Of a DNA stretch of 48,321 nucleotides, positions 1-8,116 are shown piece by piece (the stretch's first letter is position 1; each line of letters starts with the position of its first letter). The DNA comes from DASUVJ01 sp036378995. GTDB taxonomy: Bacteria; Patescibacteriota; Saccharimonadia; Saccharimonadales; Saccharimonadaceae. A program made the position numbers and the translations under genes. The stretch spans positions 1-48,321 of the forward strand of contig DASUVJ010000032.1 of the NCBI GenBank assembly GCA_036378995.1, written 5' to 3'. The notes under the pieces were generated by a model that did no database searches, was not told the origin of the DNA, and was given only the letters and a program-made list of their open reading frames with translations.

Positions 1-488
1 TTAGTCGGATCGGTGATATTTAATTCATCAAGAAAATCGTTCGTCTGCTGAGATGAGATCATCCGAAGTACTATGTGCTGGACACGCGAACGAATGGTCG
101 GCAGTAGCTTCTCGGGGGTATGCGAAGTAAGGATAAAATGAATATTGCTCGCTGGTTCTTCTAGTAACTTCAAGAAAGCATTCGAGGCGGCCTGGCTCAT
201 ACGGTCGGCGTTATCAATAATGACCACGTGGCTTTTTGTCTGTTTTGAACGGGTCTGCTCGTAGAGCTTACGGATCGTTTCGGCTGTAATGGTGCCGTTT
301 TCGGGGTCTGAGTGCCCTGTTTTATCATGCGGAATAATAAGGGATGCAATATTTTTGCCTGCCAGTGCCGTCGCTGCTGTCTGTAGTCCTACGCCGTGCG
401 GGCCGGATAACAGTAAGGATTGCGGTAGTTGTCGCGCCAACGAGTCGAGAGTCCGTTTTGTTTCTGGATGGTAAATAAATACCGCCAT
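1..488 (-). CDS. holB: DNA polymerase III delta' subunit, C-terminus cut by window edge
   Basis: Clamp-loader AAA+ subunit that helps load the sliding clamp during replication. Reading from ATG at 488 down to base 1 gives about 162 residues with no stop. The P-loop region reads SGPHGVGLQT, lacking the Walker A lysine as is usual for the non-ATPase delta' subunit; a Walker-B-like VVIIDNADRM and the following FLKLLEEP and ILTSHTPEKLLPTIRSR segments are typical of HolB/DnaX proteins. It begins 3 bases after the pseudouridine synthase stop, so it is the last visible gene of the trpS operon. DnaX is less likely because the P-loop lysine is absent. Confidence 0.88.
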   Translation of the reverse strand, partial: MAVFIYHPETKRTLDSLARQLPQSLLLSGPHGVGLQTAATALAGKNIASLIIPHDKTGHSDPENGTITAETIRKLYEQTRSKQTKSHVVIIDNADRMSQAASNAFLKLLEEPASNIHFILTSHTPEKLLPTIRSRVQHIVLRMISSQQTNDFLDELNITDPT

Positions 489-491
489 AGA

Positions 492-1652
492 TTACTTGCC
501 CTCAAATTTTGCGGCAAAATCCGCAGGAACCGGCGCTTCGAATACCTTGCGGTCACTCATCGGAATGGTAATCTCTAGTTTTTGTGCGTGGAGGTAGAGT
601 CGATCGGCAGCCTTGCCGTATACACGGTCACCATGAATAGGTGCGCCAAGGTACTGTAAATGGACTCGCAGCTGATGCGTACGGCCTGTGACGGGTCGGA
701 GTTCTACCAGGCTCAGTTTGTCATTCGTAGTAAGTACAGTGTAGTTAGTGACAGCCGGTTTGCCTTTTGCATCGACACGGAAGGTGCTCGGTGCGGACGG
801 GTTGCGGCCAATTGGGAGATCTATCTTTGCGGAATGATTTTTTAAGTGCCCATCAATAACGGCAATATAGGTTTTCTTTGTTTTACGGTCGGCAAATTGT
901 TTTTGCAGGAGCGTTGCCGTTTGCTCATTGCGGGCGCCGATCATGACGCCGCTCGTGTCTCGGTCGAGACGGTGTACGATACCTGGGCGATTTGTATCAA
1001 GTCCTACGCTCGTAAACCGTCGGAAGAAATCTGCAACGGTAAATTCATCGTTCAGCGCGCCCTTGCTGTGTGTTAAAACGCCAACCGGCTTATTAATGAC
1101 GACCACATTATCGTCCATATAGAGAACGGGCAATTCATATTCGCTGAAGTCGGTCTCATTTGGTACGTTCAAGGCAATATCGTCGGACTCGGTGACATCC
1201 TGCTTTGGTGAGGTCTTGACCTCACCGTTCACGCTAATGTGACCAGCTTTAATATGTTTTTGCCAGGTGCTCCGCGAGGTATCTGGATACCGCTCTGCAA
1301 GGACGGTATCAAGACGCTTTTTGTGTGAAATAACGGCGAAGAGATAAACCTCCTTGCCCTTAAACGGTAAGGCATAGGTGGTCAGATGGTCATTCGGATT
1401 CTCTAGTACTTCGCCCTGAACATCCTGTTTTGCCGTATGGATCTGATCGAGAATATAACTTGTATTATCCTCTGCGGTATCATCAAAAAGAATGTAAAAG
1501 GCACGCTTGCCAAACCGGAATGAGACAAGTGTGTTCTTTGGGTCGGGATGCGAGTAGGTAATATGCTCTACATGTCGCGGAACATGTTCATCTCCGGCAA
1601 CTTCGAAGCGCCGTAAAATAGCAATAATGTCACCTGCAGAAACCTTAACCAT
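492..1652 (-). CDS. RluA-family pseudouridine synthase with S4 domain
   Basis: Converts uridine to pseudouridine in RNA, probably 23S rRNA. The 386-residue protein has an uncharacterised N-terminal part of about 105 residues, an S4 RNA-binding segment around 110-165 (DTVLAERYPD, then HISVNGE), and a catalytic domain with the HRLDRDTSG motif at 227-235, Asp230 being the expected catalytic residue. A second conserved block GRTHQLRVH lies near residue 323. Its ATG shares one base with the trpS stop (TAATG), so it is translationally coupled. The long N-terminal extension is unusual for RluD-type enzymes; the exact target uridine cannot be told. Confidence 0.93.
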   Translation of the reverse strand: MVKVSAGDIIAILRRFEVAGDEHVPRHVEHITYSHPDPKNTLVSFRFGKRAFYILFDDTAEDNTSYILDQIHTAKQDVQGEVLENPNDHLTTYALPFKGKEVYLFAVISHKKRLDTVLAERYPDTSRSTWQKHIKAGHISVNGEVKTSPKQDVTESDDIALNVPNETDFSEYELPVLYMDDNVVVINKPVGVLTHSKGALNDEFTVADFFRRFTSVGLDTNRPGIVHRLDRDTSGVMIGARNEQTATLLQKQFADRKTKKTYIAVIDGHLKNHSAKIDLPIGRNPSAPSTFRVDAKGKPAVTNYTVLTTNDKLSLVELRPVTGRTHQLRVHLQYLGAPIHGDRVYGKAADRLYLHAQKLEITIPMSDRKVFEAPVPADFAAKFEGK

Positions 1653-2692
1653 TAGTTACTCCCTGGGCGGAGGCCGACAGCCTGCTGGACACGAAGTAGT
1701 GTTTCTTTTGCTGTTGCGCCTACGGCTGCTTCCGACTGCTCAAGTTTGCGCAGAATCGTTGCATCGTCTACATTTTGAAGCCGTGCCTGGAAGTCTGTCA
1801 GAAATGCTGCCACTTCGTCGGCTACTACTTTTTTAAAGTCCCCATAGCGTGTCTGACCTTCAAATTCTGCAATAACATCCGACAGCTTTGTACCACGAAG
1901 AAGTGCAAGAATCTCTAGCAGGTTGCTGATACCCGGGCGCTCGATGCGGTCAAAACGAACTTCTGCGAAGTCATCTGTAGTCGCTGACATAATCTTTTTA
2001 GCGGCAGCCTGAGGATCGTCGCCTAGGAAGATCACTCCTTTGCCGGTATCATCCGACTTGCTCATCTTTTTGGTCGGGTTGACGAGGTCTTTAATACGAA
2101 GCCCTTGATCTTTGCCGAAGAACTCGTGCTGGTCTTTGACGGCTTCTGGAATAGTAAACATATCACCAAAGCGGTTATTGATTCGCATGCCAATGTCTCG
2201 AGCGAACTCCAGGTGCTGCGATTGGTCGTCGCCAACAGGCACGTATTTTGCATTGTAGAGCAGAATGTCCGCGGCCATAAGTACCGGATAGTTAAAGAGA
2301 CCCACGCTCGTACGATCGGCGCCAATAGAACCTGACTTGTCCTTGAACTGCGTCATGCGGCTCATCTCACCAAAGCCGGTAAAGCAGTCGAGAATCCATG
2401 TCATCTCGCTGTGTGCCGGAATGTAACTTTGACGATAAAGATGAATACCGTCATTATCAAGCGGTAAACCTGCGGCAACAAAGAGTCGTGCGTTATGGAG
2501 GATTTGGTCGTAAAGCTGCGAGTGGTCGATCGGTGTCGTAAAGCTATGTAAATCGGGGATGAACATGTTGATTTGGTAGTCGGCCGACTTTGTCTTGACC
2601 ATGTCGATCATCGGCAAGATGGCGCCAAAATAGTTGCCGATCGTGAGGTCGTTGTTGGCGCGGAGGCCAGTGAGGATTACGGGCTTTGTCAT
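1652..2692 (-). CDS. trpS: Tryptophan--tRNA ligase
   Basis: Class I aminoacyl-tRNA synthetase charging tRNA-Trp in the cytoplasm. The chosen start (ATG at 2692) gives 346 residues, typical for bacterial TrpRS, and is preceded by GGAG five bases upstream; the open frame extends further upstream without family similarity. The HIGH-like element is TIGN at 17-20 and the KMSKS loop is at 209-213. A -10-like TATAAT at 2702-2707 lies just upstream, so part of its transcription may start inside the preceding gene's end. Its stop overlaps the start of the pseudouridine synthase. Confidence 0.96.
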   Translation of the reverse strand: MTKPVILTGLRANNDLTIGNYFGAILPMIDMVKTKSADYQINMFIPDLHSFTTPIDHSQLYDQILHNARLFVAAGLPLDNDGIHLYRQSYIPAHSEMTWILDCFTGFGEMSRMTQFKDKSGSIGADRTSVGLFNYPVLMAADILLYNAKYVPVGDDQSQHLEFARDIGMRINNRFGDMFTIPEAVKDQHEFFGKDQGLRIKDLVNPTKKMSKSDDTGKGVIFLGDDPQAAAKKIMSATTDDFAEVRFDRIERPGISNLLEILALLRGTKLSDVIAEFEGQTRYGDFKKVVADEVAAFLTDFQARLQNVDDATILRKLEQSEAAVGATAKETLLRVQQAVGLRPGSN

Positions 2693-2702
2693 ATTGTCTC
2701 CA

Positions 2703-3392
2703 TTATACCTTATAGGCCTTAAAACCGAGGTAATCGGTGTGCTTTTTATAAGAGTTTTCGCCAACAAGCACCGGGTAAAACCCAGCCTTTGCTCTATGAA
2801 AGTTTTTGAGCAGCGCGGCTTCTTGCTCGGACAACTCTGATTTACGAAGAAGCGCCGAAACTTCGTAGTATTCTTTTTTAGTTTCGGAGGTCCTATTTGT
2901 AATGAAACGCTCGATGTCATCGACTAAACTTCTTAGCAGCGTCTGGTCAATTTCATCTCTGTTAACTTCGATCGAAATGGCAGTCTTTAAAACACCGATG
3001 AGCGAGGAGCGGACGATGTCGTGATTCATGTGTACTATTTTTGAAACGCTTGATGCATCAATAAAAGGATGTGAGATGCTTGCCGTGATCAGACATGGCG
3101 GCTGAACACATGTCGTAGTATGAAGATCCAGTACTAGGTCGTAACTCCCCTGCTCGATGAATGCCAATATCTCACTCGCTCTCCTTTCTTCGAATGTCGC
3201 ATGTTTGCCGTTATAACTGCGGTTCAGGTCGGATTCAATGAACCGGATACCCCTTTTCTTTGCTTCGGGATTACCGATAAGAAAGTCAACATGCTCAAGC
3301 ATGTCGGGACGGTTATGTCTCAGGTAGTCAAAAAGTGTATCACCGAGCGGCTCGTCACCATGCTGGGACCCTAGTAAAAGTATCTTTTTCAT
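2703..3392 (-). CDS. Succinylglutamate desuccinylase/aspartoacylase-type zinc hydrolase
   Basis: M14-like zinc amidohydrolase of the AstE/AspA family that removes acyl groups from N-acylated amino acids. The 229-residue protein carries the HGDE zinc motif at 11-14 and a third zinc ligand His91 in LDLHTTT. GNPEA at 40-44 and SDLNRSY at 54-60 match the substrate-binding arginine region. Its ATG overlaps the stop of the upstream acetyltransferase by ATGA, so the two are coupled. The pairing of an acetyltransferase with a deacylase suggests a small acyl-amino-acid cycle, which is inference; the substrate is unknown. Confidence 0.85.
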   Translation of the reverse strand: MKKILLLGSQHGDEPLGDTLFDYLRHNRPDMLEHVDFLIGNPEAKKRGIRFIESDLNRSYNGKHATFEERRASEILAFIEQGSYDLVLDLHTTTCVQPPCLITASISHPFIDASSVSKIVHMNHDIVRSSLIGVLKTAISIEVNRDEIDQTLLRSLVDDIERFITNRTSETKKEYYEVSALLRKSELSEQEAALLKNFHRAKAGFYPVLVGENSYKKHTDYLGFKAYKV

Positions 3393-4001
3393 TTGTTGCC
3401 TCCAAGTTCAACTCGCACGGCAAGTGCGGAGTTTTTGTCTTCTAATTCTTTGCAGCGTTGCTTTAATATGACGCCTCTGTAAATTCTGTCGGCCGGGTCG
3501 TCGGCGCCATAAAGCCCGTGAGGGGCGTAGCGTCCGATATGATAGAGGATGCCATCTTTGCCCACCGTTGCATGCGGAATGAGCAATGCTGTCTGTTCTG
3601 GTGATTCGTACTCGATCACATCGGAAACAAGGCCGACGTTCCCGAGTACTCGCAGTAATGCGGGGTTTCTAGTGTAGGCAATCAGCGCTTCAGGTGAATA
3701 TTCGTCAATAAATTCTTTAACGAGTGATGTTCCTATGCCTTTTGCCTGGCTATCTGGACGTGCAATGATCCCCGCGAGTTCAATTGCGTGGTTGCCAAAG
3801 AGGCCTCCGATAGGCAGCGAATGCAAGAAGCTCTTGGTTACGTCGCATAACCTGAAGGACGTCTGCCCCGAGCAGGTGATCCTCGGTATCCTGTAAGTTA
3901 TGCGCATCGTTTTCGCGGCCAAACCCTGCTGCAGTTAGTTCGGCTGCCTGGGATAGCTCGTGCGGCGATAAAGTTGTTATTGTTTCAATTGAATATGGCA
4001 T
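3389..4001 (-). pseudogene. GNAT-family acetyltransferase split by a frameshift
   Basis: Translation begins at ATG 4001 behind a strong AAGGAGG site and runs 73 residues before stopping at 3780. Homologous reading continues in another frame to 3389, where the acetyl-CoA motif (ARPDSQAKGIGTSLV) is found. The crossing point is near 3810-3830, around the codons for LLAFA in one frame and LPIGGLFG in the other. No classical slippery heptamer is visible there, so this looks like a one- or two-base indel, either a true inactivation or a sequence error. Joined, it would be roughly 200 residues. It heads the operon leading to trpS. Confidence 0.75.
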
Positions 4002-4023
4002 GATGCCTCCTTTTTGATAATTT

Positions 4024-4055
4024 AAAAGACCGTCAAGGTATAGTGACGGTCTTTT
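4024..4055. terminator. Bidirectional intrinsic terminator upstream of the GNAT operon
   Basis: Perfect 12-bp stem AAAAGACCGTCA / TGACGGTCTTTT with an 8-base loop, giving U-runs on both strands. It separates the alpha/beta hydrolase unit from the GNAT-trpS operon. Confidence 0.85.
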
Positions 4056-4073
4056 CGATACATTCTAAGGCGT

Positions 4074-4134
4074 TTAAAAAACACGGAACAAACCGTCACG
4101 TAACGTGAGGCTTTGCCAAGACTGGATTCCGTGT
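4074..4134 (-). ncRNA. Structured RNA or compound terminator after the hydrolase gene
   Basis: On the minus strand an outer 8-bp stem (4127-4134 with 4081-4088) encloses a TCACG-TTA-CGTGA hairpin (4096-4108) and a possible shorter hairpin (4111-4120), and ends in a run of U at 4076-4081. A possible promoter TTTACA-N18-TATAAA lies at 4155-4184, so this could be a short independent RNA. The simpler reading is a branched terminator of the hydrolase gene. A second terminator 20 bases further makes a dedicated role more attractive, but this is inference. Confidence 0.4.
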
Positions 4135-4185
4135 ATCAAATTCATGATAATTTGTTTATATCATAAAAAAGAGCAGGCTGTAAAG

Positions 4186-4995
4186 TTACTTCGTATCGAT
4201 AACGTTTCGCACGGCATCTTGTACCGCCCCGACATAGAGTCCTTTTACCTCGTGTCCTGCAAGAATCTGACTAAAAGTAACATTAGGATTTTGTTTCATA
4301 ACTTCTTTAAGATTCTTCTTTATTACGACAGGATCAAATCTGCCGTGAATAATATGCGTAGGCAGACGGAGGCGCTTGGCGTCTTCAAGAGATGTCTGGT
4401 TAATGATACTTGCCTCGAGTGCGGCAACATATGAATCGACATTGTCGCTCGTAACGTCGAACGCTTTGTTGACGAGGCCATATTTTAACGCCAGGGCTGA
4501 TATCTTTACGATCTGATCCGGGTGCTTTTGGGCGGCGACGTACATGTTGCGAAGCACCTTATCGGGATTAGACAAGATGAGCTTCGTTTCGCGGTTACTA
4601 TAAAACGGCGGACTGCACAGAATAAGCGATTTTATAAGCAGTGGATAGCGTTTTGCAGTCTCAACGGCAACGAGCGCACCGAGCGAATGTCCGACCAGAA
4701 TAACACGGCCTCTAAGGCGCAGTTTTAAGATTGTCGCCACAACTGATCGGGCCTGTGTTTTAGCGCTGTACACCGCCCAGGTCGGCCTTGGAGAACGGCC
4801 AAAGCCGAGAAGATCAATCGTGACGATGTCGACATCCTTGGAAAGATCTTTAATAACTTCGTCCCACATGGCGCCCGATGCTCCAATGCCATGAATAAAA
4901 AGAACAGTCGCCTTAGGTCGCTTTACACGCTTACGTAAGCGGACATTCAATGTATATGGAACCCTTAGCCACCGATGGAGCGCATCGTTCCACAT
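4186..4995 (-). CDS. Alpha/beta hydrolase
   Basis: Serine hydrolase of the alpha/beta fold, 269 residues, cytoplasmic (no signal peptide). Oxyanion HG at 35-36, nucleophile elbow GHSLG with Ser104, acid Asp221 in GRFDP, and His248 in AGHEV form a full catalytic triad. It starts two bases after the stop of the 68-residue protein and has no clear Shine-Dalgarno sequence, so it probably relies on coupling. The substrate cannot be inferred from sequence. Confidence 0.92.
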   Translation of the reverse strand: MWNDALHRWLRVPYTLNVRLRKRVKRPKATVLFIHGIGASGAMWDEVIKDLSKDVDIVTIDLLGFGRSPRPTWAVYSAKTQARSVVATILKLRLRGRVILVGHSLGALVAVETAKRYPLLIKSLILCSPPFYSNRETKLILSNPDKVLRNMYVAAQKHPDQIVKISALALKYGLVNKAFDVTSDNVDSYVAALEASIINQTSLEDAKRLRLPTHIIHGRFDPVVIKKNLKEVMKQNPNVTFSQILAGHEVKGLYVGAVQDAVRNVIDTK

Positions 4996-4997
4996 GA

Positions 4998-5204
4998 CTA
5001 TTTATTTTCGGTCAGATTGGTGATTTCGCCGGTCAAAGAGTCTTTTGTTTCAACGACTTGCTCTTGAAGTTGCGCGACTGTATCGGTTGCCTCGCTTTGG
5101 ACATCCGTGATACTTTGAACGGTATCACTCAGCGTGCCGGTAATCTCGGTCTTGATGTCATTTACTTCGCGGGCAATGCCCATGATGTCGTCGAATAATC
5201 CCAT
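4998..5204 (-). CDS. Small predicted coiled-coil protein, function unknown
   Basis: 68 residues, acidic and Thr/Gln/Glu-rich, predicted almost entirely helical, without membrane segment or cysteine. Not recognised. A -10 box TATACT at 5211-5216 ends 6 bases before the ATG, so the message is probably leaderless. It is the first gene of a two-gene unit with the alpha/beta hydrolase and is divergent from the DNA glycosylase gene, which is also leaderless. Confidence 0.7.
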   Translation of the reverse strand: MGLFDDIMGIAREVNDIKTEITGTLSDTVQSITDVQSEATDTVAQLQEQVVETKDSLTGEITNLTENK

Positions 5205-5210
5205 GTCATT

Positions 5211-5250
5211 AGTATATCATTTGGCCAGGTTGGTCGCTACAAGGTATGAT
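5211..5250. promoter_or_regulatory. Divergent leaderless promoters
   Basis: Minus-strand -10 TATACT at 5211-5216 lies 6 bases before the ATG at 5204. Plus-strand -10 TATGAT at 5245-5250 (with TTGGCC 18 bases upstream) lies 6 bases before the ATG at 5257. Both transcripts would begin at or next to the start codon. Confidence 0.6.
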
Positions 5251-5256
5251 AAAGAG

Positions 5257-5883
5257 ATGAAATGGGAAGAAACGTTAAAACAAGGGATGGATCATCTACG
5301 AAAGAATGACCCTACCCTGCGTCCTGTCATCGACGCCTATGGGCTGCCGACATTTAAGCCGCACGGCAACTACTATCAGGAACTTGTCGAAAGTATTATT
5401 AGTCAGCAACTAAGTGTAAAAGCTGCTGCGACTATCAATGGCCGATTCGTTGATCTGTTCGGACACTTCCCTCTTCCTGAAGAAATCCTCTCTAAAACTA
5501 CCGAGGAGCTTCGCAGTGCGGGTTTAAGCGGCCAGAAGACAAGGTATATCTGTGACCTCGCACAGCGCGTCCTAGACGGCTCAGTACGGTTTGACCATCT
5601 GGACGGCCTAACCAACGAACAGATTGTTAGCGAGCTTACGGCCGTTAAAGGTATCGGCGAATGGACGGTGCATATGTTTTTACTGTTTTGTATGGGCCGT
5701 TTGGATGTGCTCGCCTATGGAGATTTAGGCGTGCGAACGGGCGTGATGAGACTCTATGGCCTCGATACCCTTCCCGATAAGTCCGTCATGCAGGCGCTTG
5801 CTGATCAAAACAAATGGACACCCTACCAATCGCTAGTAAGCTGGTACGCCTGGAAAGTTCTCGATAACGAACCAAAATTATAA
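5257..5883 (+). CDS. alkA: DNA-3-methyladenine glycosylase II (AlkA-type, HhH-GPD)
   Basis: Base-excision repair glycosylase removing alkylated purines. The 208-residue protein has the helix-hairpin-helix VKGIGEWTVHM at about 130-140 and the GPD-type catalytic Asp156 in YGDLGVR. It lacks the N-terminal domain of E. coli AlkA, like the short forms common in many bacteria. The open frame extends upstream, but ATG 5257 matches family starts and sits 6 bases after a TATGAT -10, suggesting a leaderless message. Confidence 0.9.
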   Translation: MKWEETLKQGMDHLRKNDPTLRPVIDAYGLPTFKPHGNYYQELVESIISQQLSVKAAATINGRFVDLFGHFPLPEEILSKTTEELRSAGLSGQKTRYICDLAQRVLDGSVRFDHLDGLTNEQIVSELTAVKGIGEWTVHMFLLFCMGRLDVLAYGDLGVRTGVMRLYGLDTLPDKSVMQALADQNKWTPYQSLVSWYAWKVLDNEPKL

Positions 5884-5888
5884 TAATT

Positions 5889-5921
5889 AAAATACTCCCC
5901 GGGTCAACCAGGGAGTATTTT
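5889..5921. terminator. Bidirectional terminator between alkA and rpsI
   Basis: Perfect 11-bp stem AAAATACTCCC / GGGAGTATTTT with an 11-base loop; serves the convergent glycosylase and ribosomal operons. Confidence 0.9.
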
Positions 5922-5939
5922 GTTGTACCAAGATGCGGA

Positions 5940-6338
5940 TTAACGCTTTGAGTACTGTTCGCGCTTACGAGCAGAACGAAGACCGTATTTCTTGCGTTCT
6001 TTTTCGCGTGGGTCGCGGCGCAGGAACTCTGCTTTCTTCAATGTAGATCGAAGATCACCGTGACCTGCGGTAAGTGCTTTTGCGATAGCCAGTTTGATCG
6101 CGTCAACCTGGCCGGCAAGACCACCGCCGTTTACACGGACTGTAACGTCAAACTCTTTTTGCTTGCCAACGAGCGCTAGTGGATCAGTGACTTCAGCAAG
6201 AAGGGTTTTGTTTTCAGAAAGGTAGTCGCTGGCAGGCTTGTCGTTGATCGTCACGTTACCTTTACCTGCGTACAGACGTGCGCGGGCGGTAGCGCTTTTG
6301 CGGCGACCAAGGCCGTAGAAGTATTTACCTTCAGCCAT
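5940..6338 (-). CDS. rpsI: 30S ribosomal protein uS9
   Basis: Small-subunit protein whose C-terminal tail reaches the P-site tRNA. 132 residues; the N-terminal GRRKSATARA and the basic tail ending in KREQYSKR are diagnostic. Last gene of the alpha-operon extension, two bases after rplM, followed by a bidirectional terminator. Confidence 0.98.
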   Translation of the reverse strand: MAEGKYFYGLGRRKSATARARLYAGKGNVTINDKPASDYLSENKTLLAEVTDPLALVGKQKEFDVTVRVNGGGLAGQVDAIKLAIAKALTAGHGDLRSTLKKAEFLRRDPREKERKKYGLRSARKREQYSKR

Positions 6339-6340
6339 GA

Positions 6341-6781
6341 TTATTTAACCTCAACTTTCTCTGGGGTCTGTGCAGTGTGGGCGTGCTCGCTGCCTACGAA
6401 GACCTTCAGACGTTTCATGCGCTCAGAAGAGAGCTTGTTCTTAGGAAGCATACCCTGAACAGCGTTTTCGATGATTCGTTCTGGGAACTTTTCACGTACT
6501 TCTGCAAGAGTTGCGTCCTTGATTCCACCAGGGAAACCACTGTGGCGGTAATAAATCTTGCCAGTTTCCTTGTTTCCGGTAACAACAACATCTTTTGCGT
6601 TGATAACTACAACGTAGTCACCGCCGTCGATGTGCGGAGTAAAGCTTGGCTTGTACTTACCGGTCAGGTAGGTTGCAATTTGAGTCGCAACACGACCTAG
6701 TGGAGCTTCTGATGCGTCGATCAGGATCCAGCGGCGAGATACTTCGCTTGGCTTCTGTGAGTAAGTTTTTGCGTTAACCAT
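6341..6781 (-). CDS. rplM: 50S ribosomal protein uL13
   Basis: Early-assembly large-subunit protein, 146 residues. RRWILIDASEAPLGRVA at the start and the central GDYVVVINA and YYRHSGFPGG motifs are family signatures. Its start overlaps the rplQ stop by one base (TAATG), and rpsI follows after 2 bases, the usual rplM-rpsI pair. Confidence 0.98.
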   Translation of the reverse strand: MVNAKTYSQKPSEVSRRWILIDASEAPLGRVATQIATYLTGKYKPSFTPHIDGGDYVVVINAKDVVVTGNKETGKIYYRHSGFPGGIKDATLAEVREKFPERIIENAVQGMLPKNKLSSERMKRLKVFVGSEHAHTAQTPEKVEVK

Positions 6782-7173
6782 TACGCCTTTACCTCCTCGC
6801 GGGCTACTGCCTTAAGTTCGTCAACGAACTCAATACTTGCCATCTGAGCACCGTCACCGATGCGAAGACGGGTACGCGTAACGCGTACGTGACCGCTGGT
6901 GCGCCCACCCAGTTGTGGTGCAATCTCGTCAACCAGTTTAAAAGCTGCTGCCTGGGTTGAGAGAGCTGCAATCACCTGGCGTCGGCTTGCAAGGTCGCCC
7001 TTCTTAGCTTTTGTAATAACTTTTTCAATGTAACGCACTAGCTCTTTGGCTTTTGGAAGCGTCGTCTCGATCTTGCCATGCTCGACGAGACTTGTTGCCA
7101 GGCCTTTTAGCAGTGCGCGGCGCTGGTCACGTTCGCGACCAAACTTGCGCCCTTTGTATCCGTGTCGATGCAT
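6781..7173 (-). CDS. rplQ: 50S ribosomal protein bL17
   Basis: Large-subunit protein near the exit tunnel, 130 residues. MHRHGYKGRKFGRERDQRRAL at the N-terminus and RVTRTRLRIGDGA near the C-terminus match bL17. It overlaps the rpoA stop by one base, the common rpoA-rplQ arrangement. Confidence 0.97.
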   Translation of the reverse strand: MHRHGYKGRKFGRERDQRRALLKGLATSLVEHGKIETTLPKAKELVRYIEKVITKAKKGDLASRRQVIAALSTQAAAFKLVDEIAPQLGGRTSGHVRVTRTRLRIGDGAQMASIEFVDELKAVAREEVKA

Positions 7174-8096
7174 TAGAGTTCAAGCTCCGCTAGTTTATCT
7201 TTTACTTCATCAAGAGCCTTAGAACCAAAGCCCTTAAGTTCGCGCAGATCCTGTTCGCTTAGTGTCACGAGGTCGTGAACCGTGCGAATGTCGTTGTTGA
7301 TCAGCGCGTTTGCTGTACGAGCGGTCAGGCCGAGCTCTTCGATTGAAGTGTTCAGTTCGCTGACTTCGTCGTCGCTTTCCTGGCCAAGTGCAGGTGCTGC
7401 CTCGACAGTCGTGCTGCCTGCAAGCGCAGTGTACTGGTTAACCAAGATAGCCGCTGCTTCTTCGAAAGCTTCGCGTGGAGTGATTGTACCGTCAGTTTCA
7501 ACGATAAGACGTAGCTTGTCCAGGTTAGTTTCCTGGCCAACACGCGTGCCGTCAACCTTGTAGCGTACGCGAAGAACTGGAGTAAAGACAGCGTCAAGAG
7601 CGATCATGTCGCTGTGAAGACGGTCTTCGCTTGATTCTTCGATAGTGCGGTAACCACGGCCAGCTTCTGCAACGATGTCCATAAGAAGTGTCTTCTTTGG
7701 GTCGTCGATAGTTGCAATGACCTGTTCTGGGTTGATGACTTCAACGTCGGCAGTCGTCTTGATGTCGGCTGCGGTAACAACACCAGCACCCTTCTTTTCA
7801 AGACGCAGTTCAACAGGCTCGTCAGTGTGTACTCGTAGGCGGACGTTCTTGAGGTTAAGCATGATGTCAACGACATCTTCCTTAACACCTTCGATAGTCG
7901 TGAATTCGTGCGATGCACCTTCAACGCGGAAGGCTACAAGCGCACCACCCTTGATGCTCGAAAGCAATACACGGCGAAGGCTGTTACCGAGGGTAAAGCC
8001 GTAGTTGGCGTAAAGAGGTTCGATAACAAACTCGGCCTCGTTAGCGCTCAATTCGTTCACTGCAGCAAGTGCGGGGTTGTGAATTACTTTTGACAT
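7173..8096 (-). CDS. rpoA: RNA polymerase subunit alpha
   Basis: Assembly platform of RNA polymerase and site of activator contact. 307 residues: the N-terminal dimerisation domain (GFTLGNSLRRVLLSS) and a C-terminal domain with helix-hairpin-helix repeats (IEELGLTARTANALI, then LKGFGSKALDEVK), so the activator-binding CTD is kept. AAGGAG lies before the ATG. It sits in the usual place after rpsD. Confidence 0.98.
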   Translation of the reverse strand: MSKVIHNPALAAVNELSANEAEFVIEPLYANYGFTLGNSLRRVLLSSIKGGALVAFRVEGASHEFTTIEGVKEDVVDIMLNLKNVRLRVHTDEPVELRLEKKGAGVVTAADIKTTADVEVINPEQVIATIDDPKKTLLMDIVAEAGRGYRTIEESSEDRLHSDMIALDAVFTPVLRVRYKVDGTRVGQETNLDKLRLIVETDGTITPREAFEEAAAILVNQYTALAGSTTVEAAPALGQESDDEVSELNTSIEELGLTARTANALINNDIRTVHDLVTLSEQDLRELKGFGSKALDEVKDKLAELEL

Positions 8097-8116
8097 TTCT
8101 TATCTCCTTACCCTTT

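Noticed and set aside
3780..3850. Programmed ribosomal frameshift in the GNAT gene
   Set aside because: No X-XXY-YYZ slippery site with a downstream structure is visible; mutation or sequencing error is simpler.
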